Below are positions 1 through 8,337 of a stretch of 64,000 bases of DNA, piece after piece. The notes under the pieces are model-generated. The model did no database searches and was not told where the DNA came from. It saw nothing but the letters and a program-made list of their open reading frames with translations. Location of the stretch: the NCBI RefSeq assembly GCF_010092505.1, contig NZ_CP048021.1:2542001-2606000 (forward strand). Reading direction: 5' to 3'. The translations under genes were made by a program, and so were the position numbers. The stretch comes from Virgibacillus sp. MSP4-1 (GTDB lineage Bacteria > Bacillota > Bacilli > Bacillales > Alkalibacillaceae). Position 1 is the stretch's first letter, and each line of letters starts with the position of its first letter.

Positions 1-141
1 TATGGATTCATTCGCCATCTTTTGCTCTTCCATAAGCTCCGAGAGATAATCACGGCGTAAATAGGTCTGGTTAGGCTCATGAAGTTCACCTTGATTTTTA
101 TAGACACCCGGATTTCCGGACTGATTCATATACAACCCCAT
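1..141 (-). CDS. Partial gene of unknown function (5' end only)
   Basis: A reading frame enters from the left edge on the minus strand. It begins with ATG at 141, preceded by AAGGGATG about seven bases upstream. The 47 visible residues start MGLYMNQSGNPG and are polar and charged, with a likely helical stretch (residues about 28-44, rich in Leu, Glu, Arg). No signal peptide or known motif is visible. The Nudix gene lies upstream on the same strand, 75 bases from this start, so the two may be co-transcribed. The function is not recognised and the C-terminus lies outside the window. Confidence 0.5.
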   Translation of the reverse strand, partial: MGLYMNQSGNPGVYKNQGELHEPNQTYLRRDYLSELMEEQKMANESI

Positions 142-216
142 TGATATCACATCCCTTGTTGAAATGCTGGTTTATTATATGCATTTTGTCTCAATTCGGG
201 ACGTTCAACTGGAAAA

Positions 217-834
217 TCAGCGGCGAATCAGTTCAATAAAATGGGATAGAATTTTTGCCGTCAGTCCCCATATCACTTTTTGATCATAAACGTAAAAATA
301 CTCATCTATTTTACTCGTCCGCCACTTATAATTTTTACCCCCTGTGATTAATTCAAAGGGAAAACCTGCTTCCGGCTTCACCTTCACATCCACGTGATAA
401 ACATCTGGTTCATTTTCCATAAAAAAGGTCAGCGGTACCATAAATATCTCCTCCACCTCTTCAGGATTCGGATTCAGGTTGTCTAACGAATCAATCCAAC
501 CGGCATGGGCATATACAATCATTCCGAATGGAGAGACCATGTAATCAAGCGGATACACATCCTTAATTTCTGATTCACCAATCCCCAGCTCCTCCGTTGT
601 TTCCCGAATCGCCGCAGCCTGTTCTGAATCATCGGTTTGATCAATTCTGCCCCCGGGAAAACAAATTTCCCCAGGCTGCCGTTTTAGCTGATGAGAACGG
701 ACTTCAAAGAGGATATAAATATCGTCATCTTTACGAATAAGAGGCAGTAAAACAGAGGATTTTGAAAAACGTTCATTGCCTAATACAGAAGGCTCATGCT
801 GCTGCACCTTTTTTAAAATATCTCCAGAATTCAT
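217..834 (-). CDS. Nudix hydrolase, CoA pyrophosphatase type
   Basis: A 205-residue Nudix protein. A Nudix box fitting GX5EX7REUXEEXGU runs from about residue 62 to 84 (GRIDQTDD...AAAIRETTEELG). Immediately before it is the block that marks the CoA-pyrophosphatase subgroup (NudL/YeaB family), HQLKRQPGEICFPGG. Enzymes of this type split CoA and its derivatives into 4'-phosphopantetheine and 3',5'-ADP using divalent metal bound by the Glu residues of the box. The protein is soluble, with no signal peptide, and its length is typical of the family. It reads toward the partial gene at the window edge. Subgroup assignment rests on the upstream block; the exact substrate is inferred. Confidence 0.85.
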   Translation of the reverse strand: MNSGDILKKVQQHEPSVLGNERFSKSSVLLPLIRKDDDIYILFEVRSHQLKRQPGEICFPGGRIDQTDDSEQAAAIRETTEELGIGESEIKDVYPLDYMVSPFGMIVYAHAGWIDSLDNLNPNPEEVEEIFMVPLTFFMENEPDVYHVDVKVKPEAGFPFELITGGKNYKWRTSKIDEYFYVYDQKVIWGLTAKILSHFIELIRR

Positions 835-895
835 ACATTCACCCCAACATGTTATCCTTTCATATAACTATAGCAGAAAATATTAGGGGATGACA

Positions 896-913
896 GAAAA
901 GCGGAGGCGACCG
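896..913 (+). repeat. REP-like word GAAAAGCGGAGGCGACCG, copy A
   Basis: This 18-base word recurs exactly on the opposite strand at 25707-25724, where it forms the 3' end of brnQ. Only a short part of the longer element seen there is recognisable here. From memory, similar AAAAGCGGAGGCG sequences are common in intergenic DNA of Bacillus relatives; that is not checked. Confidence 0.55.
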
Positions 914-932
914 GGTAGGCCCGACGGCTGGA

Positions 933-1479
933 TATCGTAATGAGAGGTGATGAAGGCCATTTATCCTTAAGATTTATATGGATTTGGTCTTCATGGGATC
1001 AATGACGGACACTTTTGGCGAATTCCGCCATTCATTTGGCCTTCATGAAACCTGTGACGGACATTGGATGATTATCTTTTCATAAATTTGGCCTTCACAA
1101 CTTTGTTGACGGACACTTCCGGCGAATTCCACCATTCATCTGGCCTTCATGAAACCTGTGACGGACATTGGATGATTATCTTTTCATAAATTTGGCCTTC
1201 ACAACTTTGATGACGGACACTTCCGGCGAATTCCACCATTCATTTGGCCTTCATGAAACCTGTGACGGACATTGGATGATTATCTTTTCATAAATTTGGC
1301 CTTCACAACTTTGATGACGGACACTTCCGGCGAATTCCACCATTCATTTGGCCTTCATGAAACCTATGACGGACATTGGATGATTATCTTTTCATAAATT
1401 TGGCCTTCACACCTTTGATGACGGACACTTCCGGCGAATTGCACCATTCATTTGGCCTTCATTCATAATCTTATAAAGA
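933..1479. repeat. 52-bp-phased dyad array, 11 positions (104-bp higher-order repeat)
   Basis: Eleven 27-bp dyads have centres at 946, 998, 1050, 1102, 1154, 1206, 1258, 1310, 1362, 1414 and 1466, exactly 52 bp apart. Arms follow TGGCCTTCAT / ATGACGGACA. Two 52-bp subunits alternate, one beginning GACGGACACTTCCGG and the other GACGGACATTGGATG. The near-identical unit is therefore 104 bp (starts 1004, 1108, 1212, 1316, 1420). The array fills the gap between the Nudix gene and the divergent MFS gene. It has no credible coding potential. Confidence 0.93.
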
Positions 1480-1561
1480 AAATAAACCTCACTACTCATT
1501 CGCATTTTAAAACGATTTGAATTATCATAAAAGAATAATCATCGTCATAGGAGTGACCGAC

Positions 1562-2722
1562 TTGGAAACCAAAAAAGCATTGCCAATCCTGTTTGCTGTC
1601 ATGTTTTTTGTGATGGTGGGGTTCGGCATTATCATACCTGTTTTACCCTTTTACGCAGAAGAATTAGGCGCATCCCCTACTGAACTGGGACTGCTCATGG
1701 CGGTGTATTCCTTTATGCAGCTGCTTTTTGCACCCATGTGGGGACGTATGTCAGATCGGATTGGCCGAAAACCCGTGATCATGGTGGGCATTTTGGGACT
1801 TTCCTTATCCTTCTTTTTTATGGCTCTATCCACTCAGTTATGGATGCTGTTTGCTGCCAGGATTTTAGGAGGATTTCTATCTTCAGCGAACATGCCTACC
1901 GTTATGGCTTATGTAGCTGATATCACTTCTGAGGACGATCGAGGCAAAGGCATGGGAATCATTGGAGCCTCTGTTGGACTTGGCTTCATTTTCGGTCCGG
2001 CAATTGGAGGAATTTTTTCAGAATCAAGCCTGACGATTCCGTTTTATTTAGCTGGAGCCTCCTCCTTGCTTACCTTCTTTTTTGTGCTGTTTGTCCTTAA
2101 AGAATCCATTCATTATAGCGAGGAAAGTGCAGGCGCTCGAAAACGGCCACCTTTACTAAAAGTATTGACAGGTCCACTTGCCATTCTGTTTATTCTTCAA
2201 TTGATGATGACTTTATCGCTGGCTGGATTAGAAGCAACATTTGCCTATTTTGCGGCAGAAACAGCCGGACTCGGGACTGTGGATTTAGGCTATATTTTTA
2301 TGATCATGGGCCTTGCCGGAGCCATTGTTCAGGGTGGGTTAGTCGGAAAGATGACGAAGCGCTTCGGGGAGGGGCTTGTGATTCAAATCGGAGCGGCCGT
2401 CTCTGCAATTGGATTTTTCCTTATATTATTTGTGAAAGATTTTTTCACAGCTACCTTGTTTCTAACGATTTTTGCATTGGGAAATGGCGTGATTCGTCCT
2501 AGTGTCTCATCTCTGTTAACAAAGCAATCGGAAATGGGTCATGGCAATACAACTGGAGTACTGTCATCGATGGATTCCCTGGGGCGAATGATCGGCCCTC
2601 CTCTAGGCGGTCTGCTCTATTCCGTTTCCATAGGTCTGCCATATATATCCGGCATCCTTTTGTCCGTCATTGCTTTTGTCTTGTATCGCCGCTATTCGCA
2701 CGTTCAGGCAAAGACGGCTTAA
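1562..2722 (+). CDS. MFS drug:H+ antiporter (DHA1 type)
   Basis: A membrane exporter of about 386 residues with twelve predicted helices. The N-terminal half has the DHA1 layout, FAVMFFVMVGFGIIIPVLP in helix 1 and motif A in the first cytoplasmic loop (GRMSDRIGRKPV). A motif C-like glycine-rich stretch, ASVGLGFIFGPAIGG, lies in helix 5. Proteins of this kind export drugs or other small molecules using the proton gradient; the substrate cannot be read from sequence. An upstream ATG at 1517 would add 15 residues, but AGGAG at 1549-1553 sits eight bases before TTG 1562, which I take as the start. The gene follows the 52-bp repeat array and appears monocistronic. Confidence 0.85.
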   Translation: METKKALPILFAVMFFVMVGFGIIIPVLPFYAEELGASPTELGLLMAVYSFMQLLFAPMWGRMSDRIGRKPVIMVGILGLSLSFFFMALSTQLWMLFAARILGGFLSSANMPTVMAYVADITSEDDRGKGMGIIGASVGLGFIFGPAIGGIFSESSLTIPFYLAGASSLLTFFFVLFVLKESIHYSEESAGARKRPPLLKVLTGPLAILFILQLMMTLSLAGLEATFAYFAAETAGLGTVDLGYIFMIMGLAGAIVQGGLVGKMTKRFGEGLVIQIGAAVSAIGFFLILFVKDFFTATLFLTIFALGNGVIRPSVSSLLTKQSEMGHGNTTGVLSSMDSLGRMIGPPLGGLLYSVSIGLPYISGILLSVIAFVLYRRYSHVQAKTA

Positions 2723-2729
2723 GTATAAA

Positions 2730-2779
2730 GTGAACCTTCCAGTAGTGGTAGGGGTACGGACAGTTCATGCGTGATAAAC
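2730..2779 (+). repeat. Short derivative of the structured intergenic element (GTGAACCTTCCA...CGTGATAAA)
   Basis: The segment matches the two ends of the roughly 150-bp element at 29892-30045: a left end like GTGAAACTTCCATCAGTGG and a right end like ACGGCCAGTTCATGCGTGAT, with the middle missing. It lies between the convergent MFS and lipoprotein genes. Confidence 0.55.
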
Positions 2780-2789
2780 AGGCAATTGC

Positions 2790-3287
2790 TCAATCCTCCT
2801 TCACTTGAAAAGAGCGTGCCAAAGCAATTTCTTTTCCATCTACTGCAGGACACAGCAGCGTTTTTACGAGCCGGTAAGTTCCGGGCGGGAGGTCGATATC
2901 CAGACGCTTAAGCGAAAAGGTCTGGTCTTCCTGACTGACTGGTTTTAATAATAATCCCCGATCATGAAAGTCAGGGTAATTTAAAAATATCTCATCCGGA
3001 TAAACAACACGATACCACTGATTCTGATGCAGCCGCTCTATACTGTAATAGGTCCCATATTTGCATTTCTGATTCGTATCATTTTCAATGGAGGTCCTGA
3101 TTTCATCTGGTGATTCCGTAAAAGTACTTTTGCTAAATGAGAGGGTTAATCCATCAGACGATGACTCTATATCCTGTATAGGAACCGGGCCATCTGATAT
3201 GTTGATGGGGTCACCAGCTCCACATGAACTGAGAAAAATAAACGCAAAAGAAAACAGACCCATGAATAATAGTAATCTGGTATTCAT
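2790..3287 (-). CDS. Lipoprotein with Ig-like domain
   Basis: A 165-residue predicted lipoprotein. The signal peptide has a hydrophobic core at residues about 5-19 and lipobox LSSC, with the acylated Cys near residue 22. The mature part contains the features of a small bacterial Ig-like domain seen in Bacillus lipoproteins: YGTYYSIERL, WYRVVYPDEIF, a central proline/glycine turn, and the closing LPPGTYRLVK strand. Its role is not known. GGAGGTC lies eight bases before the ATG. It is the first of several small secreted or membrane proteins on this strand (2.8-6.5 kb). A Cys pair (QKC and LLC) could form a disulfide outside the membrane. Confidence 0.7.
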   Translation of the reverse strand: MNTRLLLFMGLFSFAFIFLSSCGAGDPINISDGPVPIQDIESSSDGLTLSFSKSTFTESPDEIRTSIENDTNQKCKYGTYYSIERLHQNQWYRVVYPDEIFLNYPDFHDRGLLLKPVSQEDQTFSLKRLDIDLPPGTYRLVKTLLCPAVDGKEIALARSFQVKED

Positions 3288-3398
3288 CTTTTGACCTCCT
3301 TATCCAGTCTCCCCCTCATCTTTAGCATATAAAGATAAAAGAGATGACACATTGATAGAGGTCAATTTTGTTTTCATCTCTCCCAGCTGTTCAAACCC

Positions 3399-3689
3399 TT
3401 ATTTTATAATTACCTCATCCGTAATTTCACCATCACCAAACGTCCAGACTCTGTATTTCGTATCCGTTCCCTTTTTAACAATTAGAACATATTCCCTGAA
3501 GAACTCTCCCCACCCACCTAAATGATCAATACTTTCTACGGATGTGATTTCAGGGTTATGATCCAATACTTCCTGTTTGACGTTGTACAACTTAATTTGG
3601 ATCAACAACGAAATACACAGGTAGCCGGCAATGAGTAATGAAGCCGGTATCAAAATGAATTTGAACCAAAACTTTTTATGTCCTTTCAT
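3399..3689 (-). CDS. Small single-pass membrane protein, unknown
   Basis: A 96-residue protein with a basic N-terminus (MKGHKKFWFKF) followed by one membrane helix at about residues 9-31, then a 60-residue extracytoplasmic tail. The tail has alternating beta-like stretches (EYVLIVKKG, KYRVWTFGDGEI). It resembles small PepSY- or DUF3139-like proteins only in architecture, and I do not assign a family. It stands alone between the Ig-like lipoprotein and the small lipoprotein cluster. Confidence 0.55.
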   Translation of the reverse strand: MKGHKKFWFKFILIPASLLIAGYLCISLLIQIKLYNVKQEVLDHNPEITSVESIDHLGGWGEFFREYVLIVKKGTDTKYRVWTFGDGEITDEVIIK

Positions 3690-3798
3690 GCTTATCCCCC
3701 ATAAAATTCAGTCTTTGAGATCCTTTGTTTCCGTTTAATATGAAAAGAAAATTACACTTTACCTTGCTAAAAAATTTCATTGCTTTGCTCCTCGTCTA

Positions 3799-3987
3799 TC
3801 ATTTGTCATCATTGTCTTTCTTCCATTTATATGGTACTTTTGACCAATTATAAATTAGAATAAACAAGAACATTATAAAACTTATACCTAGATTATCGAC
3901 CCACTTAACCTCTTTATCAAAAATGAACTGCCAAATCATTGATACAACAAAAAATATTAAAGGAAATCTTATGCTTTCCCTAAACAT
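3799..3987 (-). CDS. Small two-helix membrane protein, unknown
   Basis: A 62-residue protein with two hydrophobic segments (about residues 8-23 and 33-47) and a charged C-terminus ending KWKKDNDDK. AGGGGGC lies close upstream of the ATG, within the 3' end of the preceding reading frame. The two frames overlap by eight bases, suggesting translational coupling. No family is recognised. Confidence 0.5.
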   Translation of the reverse strand: MFRESIRFPLIFFVVSMIWQFIFDKEVKWVDNLGISFIMFLFILIYNWSKVPYKWKKDNDDK

Positions 3988-4165
3988 ATTGGTGCCCCCT
4001 ATAGCTTAACAACTTGAAATTTGGATTTCTTCTAATTTCATCAATTATATGTTTAAATTGGCTCACATAAACGGAACTGCCCATAATAAGACTATTTTGT
4101 AACATTAGAACCAAATAGTCATCGAATTGGGACTTTTCAGTATTACACCCTGCCAAGGTCACCAT
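3980..4165 (-). CDS. Small lipoprotein with apparently lost start codon
   Basis: From ATG 4165 the frame gives 61 residues containing the lipobox-like LAGC at residues 4-7, with no signal peptide before it. The same frame stays open for 14 more codons upstream. Those codons encode a good lipoprotein leader (KDLLSTIILIIFI) beginning at CTT 4207-4205, six bases after GGAGGG. The natural start therefore seems to be a codon now reading CTT, which is not a normal initiator. The gene may be silenced, or may use a rare start. The mature part (DDYLVLMLQNSLIMG...) is unrecognised. Confidence 0.45.
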   Translation of the reverse strand: MVTLAGCNTEKSQFDDYLVLMLQNSLIMGSSVYVSQFKHIIDEIRRNPNFKLLSYRGHQYV

Positions 4166-4243
4166 AATAAAAATTATTAGGATTATAGTTGATAAGAGGT
4201 CTTTAAGATAATTCCCTCCATAAAGCTTTACTTTAATAAGAAA

Positions 4244-4765
4244 CTACCACTCAACTAAAACATCATTTTGATCATCCAGGATTTTGTAATGTAGCCTCTT
4301 AGTATTATTATAAATATCTTTAGATAATTTTTGATAAACAATATTTTTTTCGGATATTTTTATACTTGATGTATATATAACATCTCCGTTTCCATCCTCT
4401 AAAGAATAATTTACAGTTTCAGCGTTGGGAAGAAAAACAGCCCCCCATAAAGCACCAAAAGAACTATTCCCAACGGATGTAACCCGAATTTTTTCAAATT
4501 TTTTTGATGTATCTATATCTGAGCTATGTTCACCAGAACCTGAATTATATTCATATCTAGAGTCATCTGCTGAAAAAGTATTTAAACTCAACATTGGTTG
4601 TCCCGTGTAATCTTCACTCAAGAAAATAACAACATCATCATTATTATCTTTAAATAAAATTTCAGTATTTTCTCTACCACTTTCCTCTATGGCATCAAGA
4701 AGTGTCGCTGATGAACATCCCCCTAAAAAAATAACCAATATAAGTAGTGAGTAAATGAACCTCAT
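4244..4765 (-). CDS. Lipoprotein, unknown
   Basis: A 173-residue predicted lipoprotein with hydrophobic leader and lipobox LGGC (Cys near residue 17). The C-terminal half has the pattern FLPNAETVNYSLEDGNGDVI, echoed in the lipoprotein at 5329-5901 (DNIEYELIDGSGKI). The two are probably distant paralogues sharing a beta-rich domain with a conserved Asp-Gly-x-Gly turn. Function unknown. It is one of at least four lipoprotein genes in tandem here, which suggests repeated local duplication followed by decay. Confidence 0.6.
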   Translation of the reverse strand: MRFIYSLLILVIFLGGCSSATLLDAIEESGRENTEILFKDNNDDVVIFLSEDYTGQPMLSLNTFSADDSRYEYNSGSGEHSSDIDTSKKFEKIRVTSVGNSSFGALWGAVFLPNAETVNYSLEDGNGDVIYTSSIKISEKNIVYQKLSKDIYNNTKRLHYKILDDQNDVLVEW

Positions 4766-4784
4766 CTAATCTCTCCCCTGCGTT

Positions 4785-5193
4785 CTAAATGGTCTGATTA
4801 CCTTCTTCAACCCTTCCGCTCGTTTCTTTAATAAAAACAAAACGACCAACTCTGTCTCTGATCGAAAGTCTCATTGTATATTCATCCGCCTTAATGCAAT
4901 AAGCTTTACTGAACTTGTTGCATATCCATCAAAAAAATGATACTGCTTTTACCTGTATGACTATTATCTGATGATTTATGCAAAGCCCCAACAGACATTA
5001 CAAAGGTTAATGAATTGATTTCCAATTTATCACTTTCAACTTTTTGAATGCTATCATGTTTAACCATATAAACTGTTGCATTTTGATAATTATCTAGCTC
5101 TTCGTTTCCATGTATCGCTTTTAAAAAGTAGATACTATATTGGTCCGCTTGAGGTAATGTATCAAAGATTGAATACCAAGGTGCATGATCAGC
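4785..5193 (-). pseudogene. Decayed secreted-protein gene (frameshifted)
   Basis: Two well-formed reading frames follow each other out of phase on the minus strand. The first runs from just inside 5193 (PWYSIFDTLPQADQYSIYFL, then YQNATVYMVKHDSI) and ends at a TAA after MDMQQVQ. The second frame continues with KADEYTMRLSIRDRVG and ends at the TAG 4787-4785. The upstream frame has no start codon because TAA at 5196-5194 closes it. At least one frameshift plus loss of the 5' end is needed to explain this. Composition and position match the neighbouring lipoprotein genes. I see nothing further in 5194-5328. Confidence 0.5.
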
Positions 5194-5328
5194 TTAATAT
5201 CTCCCAGAACTAATATTAACATAATATTCCAACTATTTATCAAATAAAATAAGGACGACCAAAATGTTGATCGCCTTGTTCAACTATTGCATCCCGTTAG
5301 CAAAAGAGTCTTTTTCCAAATTGTATTT

Positions 5329-5901
5329 TTAAATTTTATTTCCATCTACTTCTTTTATCTTTCCACTTCCATCAATCAATTCATACTCAATATTATCAGC
5401 ATTTGAATAACTATCTCCGATTGGAATGAGAAATACGTCTCCTTCCAATGATGCGTTATAATGTTTAATGCTATTATTATTTGTTATTTTCACGATTACC
5501 TCTTTTATGTTTTCAGGGCTATTAACTTTTCCATTCAAATACTTTTCTCCTGTATCAGCATTAGTAAATTCCTGGACTCTAACTGGTGGACCCGCTTTTC
5601 CTATAGCCATTGAAACTTCTCCATTTCCTTCTTCTCGTTTATATTTATCTTTTTTCATTTCATACGGAATTACAAGAAGTCTGTCAGCTAGTTCATTGTC
5701 GTCATGTTTACTTAGTGATACGACAATTTCCTCTTTAGGTCTATCTATTAAAATCTCATGTGTCCAATCCCGTTCAACAGCATTTAAGGCGGCTTCTAAC
5801 GTTGAGTAATATTCTTCAGATTCTTGTGATTCACACGCTGATAATACTAATAAGATAATCATAGAGAGTATTATTACGAATAATATTTGGTTTCTTTTCA
5901 C
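5329..5901 (-). CDS. Lipoprotein, unknown
   Basis: A lipoprotein of about 190 residues with leader KRNQILFVIILSMIILL and lipobox LSAC. A longer frame opens at GTG 5919, but its first codons contain the ribosome binding site itself (AAAGGAG). GTG 5901 is eight bases downstream and is the better start. The C-terminal part (DVFLIPIGD, IEYELIDGSGKI) resembles the end of the lipoprotein at 4244-4765, pointing to paralogy. Residues about 25-70 contain an acidic helix (YYSTLEAALNAVERDW). Function unknown. Confidence 0.6.
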   Translation of the reverse strand: MKRNQILFVIILSMIILLVLSACESQESEEYYSTLEAALNAVERDWTHEILIDRPKEEIVVSLSKHDDNELADRLLVIPYEMKKDKYKREEGNGEVSMAIGKAGPPVRVQEFTNADTGEKYLNGKVNSPENIKEVIVKITNNNSIKHYNASLEGDVFLIPIGDSYSNADNIEYELIDGSGKIKEVDGNKI

Positions 5902-6100
5902 TATTATTACTCCTTTCACTATGACTAAAATAGTAATGACTTATAGCACTAAAACTGCTTCTATAACACAAGAAGCGATGTCTTGTCCCGCAATCGCCAC
6001 CGTTAATGGAGTAAGAAACGAATTCCGATTAGTTGGTTTAATTAAAACAATAAGCTATTATTTTTGCTTTATGGCATTGACTAAAAATTCTTCTGCTCCG

Positions 6101-6490
6101 TTAATTCAATATAATTATTTCAGATGCCTTTAGTCCTTCCCTGCTTTCCTTGTCTGGGTTTATGTCTTTTTCTTCAATAAGAACGACTTTTGCCTCTTTG
6201 CGCTTATTTAATCTATTAGCTTCCCATTTCTTTAATTCATCAACACTTAAAACATTTCCATCCTCAGTTTTTATTGTAGTATTTTCATTAACCTCTACAA
6301 TACAACTATATCCTTCTTCCGTAGTTGTATTAAGGTTTCTTTTAGCTGTTTTCGAACAATCAAATTGCAACTCGTTATTTGTATTAACTGATTCAAAATA
6401 ACCCTCAAATGAACGAATCGGGTCGTGTTGACTACAAGCACCAAGAACAGAAAAGATTAGTGCAAAAAATAACAACTTACTTTTGACCAT
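6101..6490 (-). CDS. Lipoprotein, unknown
   Basis: A 129-residue predicted lipoprotein with leader MVKSKLLFFALIFSVL and lipobox LGAC. GGGAGG lies upstream of the ATG. The mature protein contains a beta-rich segment with a Cys pair (FDCSKTAK and YSCIVEV) that could form a disulfide, then a Lys/Glu-rich C-terminal part. The spacing of strands is reminiscent of small OB-fold lipoproteins, but I do not assign a family. The upstream gap 5920-6100 shows no supported gene. Confidence 0.55.
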   Translation of the reverse strand: MVKSKLLFFALIFSVLGACSQHDPIRSFEGYFESVNTNNELQFDCSKTAKRNLNTTTEEGYSCIVEVNENTTIKTEDGNVLSVDELKKWEANRLNKRKEAKVVLIEEKDINPDKESREGLKASEIIILN

Positions 6491-6684
6491 ATTAAATACT
6501 TCCTCCCTTTAATAGAAATCCGCATATTTTATATTCACCCTATTAAAACATTCCTGCCCTTTAGTTCAACATCAATCTTACCCGCAATTTTAACACATAT
6601 ATCCATTTGGTGTTGTAAAATTTTGAAAATAGCTTCTTGTCATATACATTTACCTGCGAATTTTATCCCGAATACCACATAAGG

Positions 6685-6786
6685 GGAAATTTCCATCAGT
6701 GGGGGTTTTCTCTATCCCCCCACTTATTCTTGTTGGTTTACCCTCAAGACTTGAAGGGGGTATTACGGCCAGTTCATGCGTGACAA
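6685..6786 (+). repeat. Structured intergenic element, internally deleted copy
   Basis: The segment shares the left end (TTCCATCAGTGGG), the core CTTGTTGG.TTACCCTCAAGAC and the right end TATTACGGCCAGTTCATGCGTGA with the larger copy at 29892-30045. It lacks about 50 bases of the middle. CCCCC and GGGGG tracts pair across the core. It lies immediately downstream of the htrA terminator. Confidence 0.7.
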
Positions 6787-6822
6787 AAAAATAAACGCCT
6801 GGATGTCCAGACGTTTAAAATA
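6784..6822 (-). terminator. Intrinsic terminator of the htrA-like gene
   Basis: On the minus strand AAACGTCTGGA pairs with TCCAGGCGTTT around a short loop and is followed by ATTTTTTT. It sits about 20 bases after the HtrA stop codon. Confidence 0.8.
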
Positions 6823-6842
6823 AGGGGGGTCAATGTTATTTG

Positions 6843-8162
6843 TTATTGCTGTTCATTACTTGTCAGTGTCAGGTCCATTTTCTCCGTTTCTCCTCCTCTG
6901 TTCACTTCTATTGTGACCTCATCGCCAATAGAATGCTCGGAATAGAGGTACTTGCGAAGATCACCGACATCGGTAATTTTCTCTCCATCGACAGCTACAA
7001 TGATATCTTCTTTTTGCAATCCAGCTTTGGCTGCAGGTGTGTCCGGTTGTACGCCGGCAATAATGACACCCTGGTTAACCTCGATGGATTCTTTCTGTCG
7101 ATAAACAGATGGGATTTCATTTACATTTAACAGCTTCACGCCTAAGTATGGACGCTCTACCTGGCCATTCTTCATGAGTTCATCTACTATCGATTGAACT
7201 TTGTTACTTGGAATCGCAAAACCTAAGCCTTCAACGTTTTGATTGGAGATTTTCAGGCTGTTGATTCCGACCAGTTTTCCATTGCTGTCGATTAGGGCTC
7301 CACCGCTGTTACCAGGGTTAATGGCCGCGTCGGTCTGAATCACTTCTAAATCCCATTCACCCGCTGAAGTGTTTACCGTAATACTGCGGTCTACGGCACT
7401 GACAATTCCTTGAGTTACCGTTCTGGAAAGTTCTAAGCCAAGCGGGTTTCCAATCGCAATTACCTGTTCACCTGTTTGTAGAGAGTCTGAGTTGCCGAAT
7501 GGTAATGGTTTAATATTATAATCGCCGGAGATCTTTAAGACGGCAATATCGGTTAAAGCATCTCTTCCCACCAGTTCGGCGGTTTTGGTTTTATCATTGT
7601 GTAAGGTGACCTCAATTTCATTGGCGCCTTCCACCACGTGATTGTTGGTGACAATGTAAGCCGCATTGTCCGTCACCTTGTAAATCACCCCAGAGCCAGT
7701 TCCTGTTTTTTGCTGCTGGGTACTTTCCAGAAATGGATGGTTTTGTTTGGAAATATTGACGACTCCAACAATTGCTTCAGAGGCCTGATCAACAATGTCG
7801 GTTACAGATGACCCAGTTGCATTTATCTGCTGCACATTCGGTGAGGCAGAAGCCGAAGTACTTTCACTGGATCCAGCCGCTTCCTCCTGTACGGCCTCCT
7901 GATTATTGCCGGTGATCCACTGTTCAAGACCATCTACCTGTGTAACTGCAGTTAATGTTAAAACAGAGCCGATCATTCCGGCTGCTACCGTCATAAGCAT
8001 ACTTTTAAGCCTTGAGCCCTTTTTCGATTTTCCTTTATTTGGCTGATTCTTTGGCTGCTGTTCTGGTTGTTGTTCAGCTTTTTCCTGTTCACCTTCTGCT
8101 GGTTCTTGTTCACGATTCTGTTCGAGCTTCTGTTCCTGCTCTTTTTCGTGTTCATCCATCAT
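6843..8162 (-). CDS. htrA: HtrA/DegP-family membrane-anchored serine protease
   Basis: A 439-residue protein with a Glu/Gln-rich cytoplasmic N-terminus (about 50 residues), one membrane helix near residues 54-76, a Ser/Ala linker, a trypsin-like domain and a C-terminal PDZ domain. The catalytic triad is visible as His in TNNHVVEGA, Asp in LTDIAVLKI and Ser in GNSGGAL. The PDZ segment includes GVIIAGVQPDTPAAKAG. HtrA-type proteases degrade or refold misfolded proteins on the outer face of the membrane and are usually induced by secretion stress through CssRS. A two-component system lies 6 kb away, but no link is demonstrated. GAGGTGATC precedes the ATG. The gene is divergent from the CPBP protease. 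Paralogue identity (htrA versus htrB/htrC) is not resolved. Confidence 0.85.
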   Translation of the reverse strand: MMDEHEKEQEQKLEQNREQEPAEGEQEKAEQQPEQQPKNQPNKGKSKKGSRLKSMLMTVAAGMIGSVLTLTAVTQVDGLEQWITGNNQEAVQEEAAGSSESTSASASPNVQQINATGSSVTDIVDQASEAIVGVVNISKQNHPFLESTQQQKTGTGSGVIYKVTDNAAYIVTNNHVVEGANEIEVTLHNDKTKTAELVGRDALTDIAVLKISGDYNIKPLPFGNSDSLQTGEQVIAIGNPLGLELSRTVTQGIVSAVDRSITVNTSAGEWDLEVIQTDAAINPGNSGGALIDSNGKLVGINSLKISNQNVEGLGFAIPSNKVQSIVDELMKNGQVERPYLGVKLLNVNEIPSVYRQKESIEVNQGVIIAGVQPDTPAAKAGLQKEDIIVAVDGEKITDVGDLRKYLYSEHSIGDEVTIEVNRGGETEKMDLTLTSNEQQ

Positions 8163-8337
8163 GCCTGATCACCTCTTTATATCGTAATGATGAATTGGTT
8201 TATCTTTCTATACTTTTACTATAAAGGACGAATGTGTCAGACGGATGTCAGAGGCAAAATTTTTACGTTAGCCGTAGAAAGTTCTTGCAGGTGACGTAAC
8301 GTAACCATTTAACCTATTTACTAAGGAGGTATTTTAA

